In this document: one piece after another, positions 7,743-12,674 of the stretch | How the letters are laid out: each line of letters begins with the position of its first letter | How positions within the stretch are numbered: the first letter of the stretch is position 1 | Source of the DNA: JBFJVZ01 sp041623895 | Lineage (GTDB): Bacteria; Planctomycetota; Planctomycetia; Pirellulales; Pirellulaceae | NCBI GenBank assembly: GCA_041623895.1 | Contig: JBFJVZ010000209.1 | Span: 1 to 12,674 of the forward strand | Reading direction: 5' to 3' | Length of the DNA: 12,674 nt | Notes under the pieces: generated by a model | The model's database searches: none | What the model was told of the DNA's origin: nothing | The model's input: the letters and a program-made list of their open reading frames with translations, nothing else | Made by a program: the position numbers and the translations under genes

Positions 7743-8722
7743 CAATGGCATCACTTCAAGTCATTTCGATCCGCCGCATGTTGATGGTCTCGTCGATCAT
7801 GTATGTCTTGGTCCTTGCTCAGTCAACAACCTCCGCCGCGCAAGGGGCTGGCGAATCGTTTCCCGACGGGATCTCGCCCAGCGATGTGTTTGCGCGGATG
7901 GACCTGGTCAACCGCTGCCTGGATCGGTTGCTTGACGAAAGAAACATCACTGCACCGTCGCTGCCGCCGCAGATGGAAACCCAGCTTGGTCCGCTGCACG
8001 TTTATCAAATGGTGCTGGCCTGCTCAGTCCGGGTCCAGGAGCTTGGCGATCAGGCGGGCGTACTGGCCGTCCCAACACTATCCGCCAAACCCAGGTTGTA
8101 CGCGCCCCGAGACGTCCTGTATGTCACCGATCTGATGCTGGAGGGCCTGCGGCGGGTCGCCGCCACGTTCGACGTCGAAGATTTGCCCACCGACGAAGCT
8201 TCGTTTTCCGACATGTCACCAACGGACGTCTTCAATCAGGCCAGCTCGGTGTTTTTGAAGCTCAACGCCTTGTGCGGTTACGACGACATTTCTCCGAGTG
8301 AAGTCTATGCCGAAATGGTGCGGATTGCCGACGATGTTCGATCCGTCTTGCGCCAGGCGGATTCGGAGTCCCGCTACCGCGTCGATGCGCCGCCCAGCGA
8401 GCCGGGCAAGATCCCTGCCGACGTCTTTAATAAATGTCTGGACATCCGCACGGCGATGAACAAGCACCGACTGGACGCGGGTCTGCCTGAGGTGCCGCTG
8501 GCAACTGCGCCCGGGGATTACGAGATCAGACCCCGTGACGTGTATTTTCAAACTCAGATCATCATCGCCGAATTGAATCTGTTGAAGCTGCATACGGGAA
8601 CGATCAGCAGCACACCTTTGGCGATTCCCGTCAAGAGTGCCAAGGACCCGATGAAAGTGCACGAGCAAGCGAGTTTGATCGAATACCTGCTCGGTCAAGT
8701 CAACATAGACGCGGAGCAATAA
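7739..8722 (+). CDS. Secreted repeat protein of unknown function, embedded in the chemosensory operon
   Basis: Not recognised as a named family. The 327-residue product starts with a signal peptide: Arg12-Arg13, a hydrophobic core at 14-27, and likely cleavage after Ala33 or Ala34, so it should be periplasmic or outside. The rest is eight copies of a motif Pro-x-(Asp/Glu)-Val-(Phe/Tyr) followed by an amphipathic helix of about 20 residues. The motifs begin at residues 46, 84, 122, 160, 185, 225, 264 and 303. Copies 2, 3 and 8 deviate most (GPLHVY, APRDVL, DPMKVH). Mature Cys residues are at 60, 95, 179 and 233, so disulfides are possible. No catalytic motif, heme motif or later membrane segment is seen. 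The ATG overlaps the receptor stop (ATGA at 7739-7742); an ATG at 7745 is an alternative. Context suggests a periplasmic partner of the neighbouring receptors, as inference only. It could instead be an unrelated helical-repeat scaffold. Confidence 0.85.
   Translation: MTMASLQVISIRRMLMVSSIMYVLVLAQSTTSAAQGAGESFPDGISPSDVFARMDLVNRCLDRLLDERNITAPSLPPQMETQLGPLHVYQMVLACSVRVQELGDQAGVLAVPTLSAKPRLYAPRDVLYVTDLMLEGLRRVAATFDVEDLPTDEASFSDMSPTDVFNQASSVFLKLNALCGYDDISPSEVYAEMVRIADDVRSVLRQADSESRYRVDAPPSEPGKIPADVFNKCLDIRTAMNKHRLDAGLPEVPLATAPGDYEIRPRDVYFQTQIIIAELNLLKLHTGTISSTPLAIPVKSAKDPMKVHEQASLIEYLLGQVNIDAEQ
7874..8698 (+). repeat. Eight diverged tandem protein repeats of about 38-40 residues inside the unknown gene
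   Basis: Motif starts, in residues of the gene beginning at 7739, are SPSDVF 46, GPLHVY 84, APRDVL 122, SPTDVF 160, SPSEVY 185, IPADVF 225, RPRDVY 264 and DPMKVH 303. The intervals are 38, 38, 38, 25, 40, 39 and 39 residues. The repeats are visible only at protein level, so the duplication is old. The short fourth interval may reflect loss of one inter-helix loop. Confidence 0.85.
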
Positions 8723-8746
8723 GATGCGCGACACGGTGTCAACAAC

Positions 8747-8753
8747 AAAGGAG
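8747..8753 (+). promoter_or_regulatory. Shine-Dalgarno AAAGGAG that fixes the start of the next receptor
   Basis: This is the clearest ribosome-binding site in the operon. It overlaps the upstream in-frame GTG at 8753, so that codon cannot be the start it serves. The next in-frame GTG (8762) lies 8 bases downstream, an ideal distance; the ATG at 8768 lies 14 bases away. Confidence 0.7.
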
Positions 8754-8761
8754 TGTGCACA

Positions 8762-10618
8762 GTGCGAATGACGATTGGCAAACAACTGGCGTTTGGTTTC
8801 GGCACCGTGATCGCCCTGGTCTCGATCAGTGCGATTGTCGCTTACTACGCGGTCGCCAGCATGAAGCGCAGCGCTACGCAAACCAGCGAAGAGACGTTTC
8901 CCGCATTGACTGCCTGTTACGCCCTTGAAACCGGCCTCAGTCGCTCCCTAGCCAGCCTCCGCGGATACATCATTCTCGGTACCGATCCGGACGAGGCGGA
9001 AAGATTCAAGTCACAAAGACAGCTCGCCTGGGAAGACATCAATGCGGCCGCCCAGGAACTGTCCCAATTGAGCAAGCTGTGGACTGACGAGCAGGACATG
9101 AACAATCTGCGCGTGATTGATACCGAAATCCAACGGTTGTCGGCGGCGCAGCAGGACGTGGAGGACATCGCTTACGCTGACAACAACATCGCTGCCGACA
9201 ACCTGTTGCGTACGGAGGCCGCGCCCAAGGCCGAAGACATGGATTTGGCACTCGCGGCAATTATCGAGGAGGAAGGAACTCTGGAAGCGACGCTCCGACG
9301 CAAGGAGTTTTTAAAAATCATGTCCGACATTCGTGGAACACTTGCTGTCTCGTTGACAACCATGCGTGCCTACATTGTTTCGGGCGACAGCGAGCTGCGA
9401 CAGCGTTTTGATCAGCAGTGGCAGAAATATCGGCGGGCATACGAGTTGGCTTTGCCAACACTCACGCGGATGACTGATACTCAACTCGCCCAATGGGACC
9501 GCTTTGCGGAGCTGCATGCGGAATTCGACCCGTTGCCAACGAAGATGCTGCAATTACGCGAGGCCGATGATTGGAACCAGGCCAACCACCTGTTGCGAGA
9601 ACAAGCCGTCCCGCTTGCGGAAAAAGTCTCACAGGCTGTGGGAAATCTTCGCCAGTCAGCCAACGCTCGGATGGCGAGCGATCGGGCAAACGCGGTTGCC
9701 GCCGGCACGGCCCTGACAACAACACTGATCATCATCTTGCTGCTGGCTGTCGCCATCGGTGGAAGCTTGGCAGTGGCGCTCAGCCGCAAGCTGGTCGCCA
9801 CGATCGGCCATGCTGTCAACACCGTGGCTGCCACGGCGGCCGAAATGTCGGCCGCAACGGACAAGCAACAGGTCATGGCCCAGCAGCAGGCGGCGGCAGT
9901 ACACGAAGTGACTACCACCATCGAGCAACTGAACCGATCGGCTGAATCGTCAGCACGACAGATGAAACAAGCGCTCGACCGCTCCACCCGCGCTCTCAGT
10001 CTGGCCGGTGACGGCACCGGCATTGTCGCTCAGACCATGGAAGGCATGAGCAATCTGAAGGATCGCGTCAACGATGTGGCAAACCAGATCGTCCAGCTAA
10101 GTGATCAGAACAGTCAGATCAGCGATGTTACGACGCTGGTTCGAGATTTGGCGAAAAGAACGAATGTCCTCGCTCTGAACGCGTCGGTGGAGGCCGCGCA
10201 AGCGGGCGAGCAGGGCGCGGGGTTCGCCGTCGTCGCTGGCGAAATTCGCAAACTGGCCGAAGAGAGCGCATTATCAGCCGATCGTATTCAACAGCTTGTC
10301 GAACAAGTCCAAGCGTCGACCAATTCAACCGTCATGGCCACTGAAGAAGGTACCAAGACGCTGAAGACCGGAATTGAATTGGCTGACAAAACCACCTGCG
10401 CATTTCACGAAGTGGCCGATTCGGTCGGCGAAGTCGTCGATGGAATTCAACAAACTTCGTTCAACGTCAAAGAGCAGGCCGATGCCATCGGTCATATCGG
10501 ATCCGCCATGGATGACATCAATCGCGGCGCGCAACAAAACGAAGACCGTGCATCCAGTGCGAAGCAGGGGATCGCGCAACTGACCGAGGCCGTCAGTCGG
10601 CTTCAGCGAATTGTTTAA
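8762..10618 (+). CDS. Methyl-accepting chemotaxis protein with long helical (bimodular-like) periplasmic domain
   Basis: Receptor of 618 residues from the GTG at 8762, chosen because of the AAAGGAG 8 bases upstream. TM1 is at about 11-29 and TM2 at about 315-340, leaving about 280 residues in the periplasm. That region is all helical and contains two similar blocks, LRGYIILGTD (66-75) and MRAYIVSGDS (201-210), each followed by Phe and a Trp-containing helix. The repeat and the size suit the HBM (helical bimodular) class of McpS, which binds organic acids, or two fused 4HB modules. The residues after TM2 lack the Pro and Gly-Asp-Leu marks of a HAMP domain and run straight into the methylation helix (QQQAAAVHEVTTTIEQL). 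The hairpin tip is at about 466-503 (VLALNASVEAAQAGEQG), with Gln480 where receptors usually have Arg. No C-terminal CheR-docking pentapeptide is present. A 39-base gap separates it from the upstream gene. Confidence 0.94.
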   Translation: MRMTIGKQLAFGFGTVIALVSISAIVAYYAVASMKRSATQTSEETFPALTACYALETGLSRSLASLRGYIILGTDPDEAERFKSQRQLAWEDINAAAQELSQLSKLWTDEQDMNNLRVIDTEIQRLSAAQQDVEDIAYADNNIAADNLLRTEAAPKAEDMDLALAAIIEEEGTLEATLRRKEFLKIMSDIRGTLAVSLTTMRAYIVSGDSELRQRFDQQWQKYRRAYELALPTLTRMTDTQLAQWDRFAELHAEFDPLPTKMLQLREADDWNQANHLLREQAVPLAEKVSQAVGNLRQSANARMASDRANAVAAGTALTTTLIIILLLAVAIGGSLAVALSRKLVATIGHAVNTVAATAAEMSAATDKQQVMAQQQAAAVHEVTTTIEQLNRSAESSARQMKQALDRSTRALSLAGDGTGIVAQTMEGMSNLKDRVNDVANQIVQLSDQNSQISDVTTLVRDLAKRTNVLALNASVEAAQAGEQGAGFAVVAGEIRKLAEESALSADRIQQLVEQVQASTNSTVMATEEGTKTLKTGIELADKTTCAFHEVADSVGEVVDGIQQTSFNVKEQADAIGHIGSAMDDINRGAQQNEDRASSAKQGIAQLTEAVSRLQRIV

Positions 10619-10645
10619 AACCGGCCAGATCAATACGGCAGCATC

Positions 10646-11791
10646 ATGAATCTCGTTAGCAAATTCCAAATCGATGACCGGGAACAGGCGCGCCGGAAAA
10701 GTTTCCTGAATATTAACCAAGCCGATTTTGAGTTGTTGCGATCCGCGCTGCCTATGATGGAAAAGCATGTCGATTCGATTGTGAATCAGTTCTATGTGCA
10801 TTTGCTCAGCTTTACGGAGACCAAGGCGTTCTTCGCGGATGATGCCTCCGTGCGGCGGGCAAAAGCAGCTCAGCGAGAGTATCTGTTGGATCTGTTTCGC
10901 GGCAATTACGACAGCGCGTACATGGAACGAAGACTGCAGATCGGCGTCGTTCATGAACGGATCGGGCTGCCGGCCAAATGGTATCTCGGTGGGAATGCCG
11001 TGTTTTTTGAATTGATCGTGTCGTTACTGGTGAAAAAGTTCCGCTTTCGGCCGAGCCAACTTACCCGCTGTATTCTGGCGCTGAACAAATTGATGATTCT
11101 TGATCAATCTTTGGTGATGGATACCTACATCGGCACGATGGTGGACAAGATTAAGGGACTTAACGATCGGATTTTGGAAACCATCGACGTGCTCGCACCC
11201 GCGGCTCAAGAAGCTTCCGAACTGGCAACCGTCGCTGCCGAAGCAACCGAAGGATCGATGCAAGTCGCCGAGGAAGGCGCCAATTCGGTGGAACAAGCTT
11301 TGGGCGCGATGAACCAGTTGAAACAGACGGCCGATAAGAGTGTTGCAGAAGTAAGCCACCTGAACGAACGTCTCGGACAGATCGGAGCCGTCATCAATAT
11401 GCTGGACGAGTTTACTAGCGACACCAACGTTTTGGCGTTGAATGCTTCGGTACAGGCAGCGCGTGCGGGCCAGCAAAGCACGGGATTTAGTGTGATCGCC
11501 GATCAGATCCGAAAACTGGCCGACGAAAGTCAGGAGTCATTGGCCAAAGTTCATTCGCTCGTTTCGGAAATCGAAGAAGCAACTGCCGCCACCGTCACCG
11601 CGTTTGGCGCCAGCGCCATGGAAGTCGAAAAGGGAACGCGTCTGACGTCACAGATCGGAGATGCGTTCAAAGCCTTAGCCGATTCGTCCCGCGGCGCGGC
11701 GTCCAGTGTGCGGCAAATCACTCTGAACGTAAGGGAACAGTCCTCGGCAATTCTCGGACTCAAGGAAATGGTCGACCGCGACAAAGGATAG
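10646..11791 (+). CDS. Soluble globin-coupled chemoreceptor (HemAT-like)
   Basis: Cytoplasmic receptor of 381 residues with no membrane segment. Residues about 15-170 form a protoglobin / globin-coupled-sensor domain. Its hallmark RLQIGVVHERIGLPAKWYLGG (96-116, interrupted here only by description) contains the likely proximal heme ligand His103 and the conserved Trp112; Tyr50 in QFYVHLL aligns with the distal Tyr70 of Bacillus HemAT. This family binds O2 or other diatomic gases and drives aerotaxis or related outputs. The signalling part is short: an N-arm of about 180-260, a hairpin tip around VLALNASVQAARAGQQS (262-278), and a C-arm of about 290-375. The tip is unusual, with Gln270, Gln276 and Gln287 where receptors usually carry Glu. 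The gene lies 27 bases after the preceding receptor. Gas identity cannot be decided from sequence. Confidence 0.93.
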   Translation: MNLVSKFQIDDREQARRKSFLNINQADFELLRSALPMMEKHVDSIVNQFYVHLLSFTETKAFFADDASVRRAKAAQREYLLDLFRGNYDSAYMERRLQIGVVHERIGLPAKWYLGGNAVFFELIVSLLVKKFRFRPSQLTRCILALNKLMILDQSLVMDTYIGTMVDKIKGLNDRILETIDVLAPAAQEASELATVAAEATEGSMQVAEEGANSVEQALGAMNQLKQTADKSVAEVSHLNERLGQIGAVINMLDEFTSDTNVLALNASVQAARAGQQSTGFSVIADQIRKLADESQESLAKVHSLVSEIEEATAATVTAFGASAMEVEKGTRLTSQIGDAFKALADSSRGAASSVRQITLNVREQSSAILGLKEMVDRDKG

Positions 11792-11837
11792 GTGCCACGA
11801 TGAACTTAACATCATCCACAAACCCGTAAACTCGCTG

Positions 11838-12674
11838 ATGCAACATTTCACTAAAATGTCGATCAGCCGCAAGCTGATGTACACGATGATCACGACCACG
11901 GTGATGGTCATCGTGGTCGCCACCCTCGTTACGTGGCGGCAGGCCATCAACAACACGGAAGTCGCCGGACTGACCACCGCTCGTGCCATTTCCAAACAGA
12001 TCGTCACACTTCGAACGTTCTACACCAACAATGTGGTGCGGCCCGCGAAAGCCGCCGGCATGGACGTGGATTACGATTTCCACGAAAAGGAAAAAACGAT
12101 TCCGCTGCCGGCGACGATGGTGAAAACTCTGGGGCAAGAAATCAGCAAGGCGTATCCGGGAACTGACGTCAAGCTTTACAGCGACTATCCGTTTTCAAAC
12201 CGCCAGAAAATCGAGGAAAAAGACGACTTCCAACAAGCCGCCCTCGCGGCGCTGGAGGAACATCCCGAGACTCCGTTCTACCGGCTGGAGGACGTGGGCG
12301 GCAGCCTGTCCATGCGTTATGCGGTCGCCGACGTGATGCGCGATTCTTGCGTTAATTGCCATAACACGCATCCCGAGTCGCCGAAAACAGATTGGAAAGT
12401 TGGAGATGTGCGCGGCGTGGTTGAGGTGCAGGTGCCGGTCGAAGAAGCCAAGTCGCAGTTGTACGCCGCCAGTCTGGTGCAAGGATTGGTGGTGATCTCC
12501 GGCTTTGCTTTGATTGTGCTGTTCACTGGGATGATGTTGCGAAAAATCACCTCGGCCCTGGCGCAAACAATTGACACGTTAGCTAAGACCTCCGGACAAA
12601 TCGCTGCGGCCGTAGACACGCACCATCACGTCGCCTCGGATCAGGCCGCCACCATGACCGAGACGACGACCACC
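11838..12674 (+). CDS. Methyl-accepting chemotaxis protein with periplasmic heme-c (Tll0287-like, DUF3365) domain, C-terminus cut by window edge
   Basis: The frame is open from ATG 11838 to the last base (279 codons), so the gene is 3'-partial. TM1 spans about 12-32 and TM2 about 212-232. Between them a domain of about 180 residues ends in SCVNCHNTHPESPKTDWKVGD (170 on), the signature of the DUF3365 / Tll0287-like c-type heme family. Cys171 and Cys174 would bind heme covalently and His175 is the proximal ligand. There is no other Cys in the part seen, so a Cys sixth ligand, as I recall for Tll0287, is not available. After TM2 there is no HAMP; the helix IAAAVDTHHHVASDQAATMTETTT resembles the start of the signalling helix of the receptor at 8762-10618, so an MCP signalling domain should follow beyond the edge. 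ATG 11856 is an alternative start. A 46-base gap precedes it. Confidence 0.88.
   Translation, partial: MQHFTKMSISRKLMYTMITTTVMVIVVATLVTWRQAINNTEVAGLTTARAISKQIVTLRTFYTNNVVRPAKAAGMDVDYDFHEKEKTIPLPATMVKTLGQEISKAYPGTDVKLYSDYPFSNRQKIEEKDDFQQAALAALEEHPETPFYRLEDVGGSLSMRYAVADVMRDSCVNCHNTHPESPKTDWKVGDVRGVVEVQVPVEEAKSQLYAASLVQGLVVISGFALIVLFTGMMLRKITSALAQTIDTLAKTSGQIAAAVDTHHHVASDQAATMTETTTT

Noticed and set aside
8724..8771. Tiny 15-codon frame with a CAQC motif between the repeat protein and the second receptor
   Set aside because: It covers the ribosome-binding site of the next gene, has no Shine-Dalgarno of its own, and CAQC here is explained by chance over a short frame.
8216..8881. A 221-codon minus-strand frame opposite the repeat protein and the second receptor start
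   Set aside because: The plus-strand frames have a signal peptide, coupled start and clear repeats; the antisense product is Arg/His-rich and motif-free, as expected of a shadow frame in GC-rich DNA.
11800..11829. Nine-codon ATG-to-TAA frame between the globin receptor and the heme-c receptor
   Set aside because: Too short, out of frame with the next gene, and no ribosome-binding site.
11893..11919. 8-bp perfect inverted repeat (CGACCACG / CGTGGTCG) near the start of the heme-c receptor gene
   Set aside because: It lies inside codons for the first membrane helix, where Thr, Val and Ile codons readily give such complementarity; no T-run or conserved context.
1..12674. CRISPR arrays, tRNA or rRNA genes, insertion sequences, attachment sites
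   Set aside because: No direct repeat-spacer pattern, no transposase-like frame and no RNA gene signature was seen on either strand.

Overview
The window most likely comes from a planctomycete. Its left third is a secreted protein with the PSCyt1 / DUF1549 / DUF1553 (PSD1) architecture, a family strongly amplified in Planctomycetota. Most genes also lack a clear Shine-Dalgarno sequence, which is common there. A Pirellulales-like host is a guess from gene style; no rRNA or tRNA is present to test it.

Layout. (1) 1-2208, minus strand: the PSCyt1/DUF1549/DUF1553 gene, running off the left edge so that its C-terminus is missing. (2) 2320-3468, plus strand: a divergently transcribed, secreted alpha/beta hydrolase. 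(3) 3469-3770: a 302-base non-coding stretch holding a perfect 6-bp inverted repeat and probably the promoter of the next operon. (4) 3771 to the right edge, plus strand: a tightly packed chemosensory operon with overlaps of 8 and 4 bases and gaps of 11 to 46 bases. Its order is cheR with a C-terminal TPR region, a double-domain cheW, a polytopic membrane receptor with a His-rich sensor, a secreted protein of unknown function built from eight repeats, a receptor with a long helical periplasmic domain, a soluble globin-coupled receptor, and a receptor with a periplasmic heme-c (Tll0287-like) domain that is cut by the right edge.

How the genes fit together. CheR would methylate receptor glutamates, the double CheW would link receptors to a CheA kinase, and four structurally unrelated input modules feed one signalling core. 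Two inputs are heme based: a cytoplasmic globin (dioxygen or another gas) and a periplasmic c-type heme (redox or gas). A third input is a His-rich membrane module. This reads as a multi-input redox and gas sensing array. CheA, CheB and the response regulator are not in the window and are expected downstream. CheR-TPR with tandem CheW recalls Wsp-type 'alternative function' systems, but the output (motility, second messenger, development) cannot be told from here.

The least explained element is the gene at 7739-8722. It encodes a secreted protein with eight copies of a Pro-x-(Asp/Glu)-Val-(Phe/Tyr) motif at 38-40 residue spacing (one interval of 25), translationally coupled to a receptor. It is the best candidate here for an undescribed component, perhaps a periplasmic partner of the receptors.
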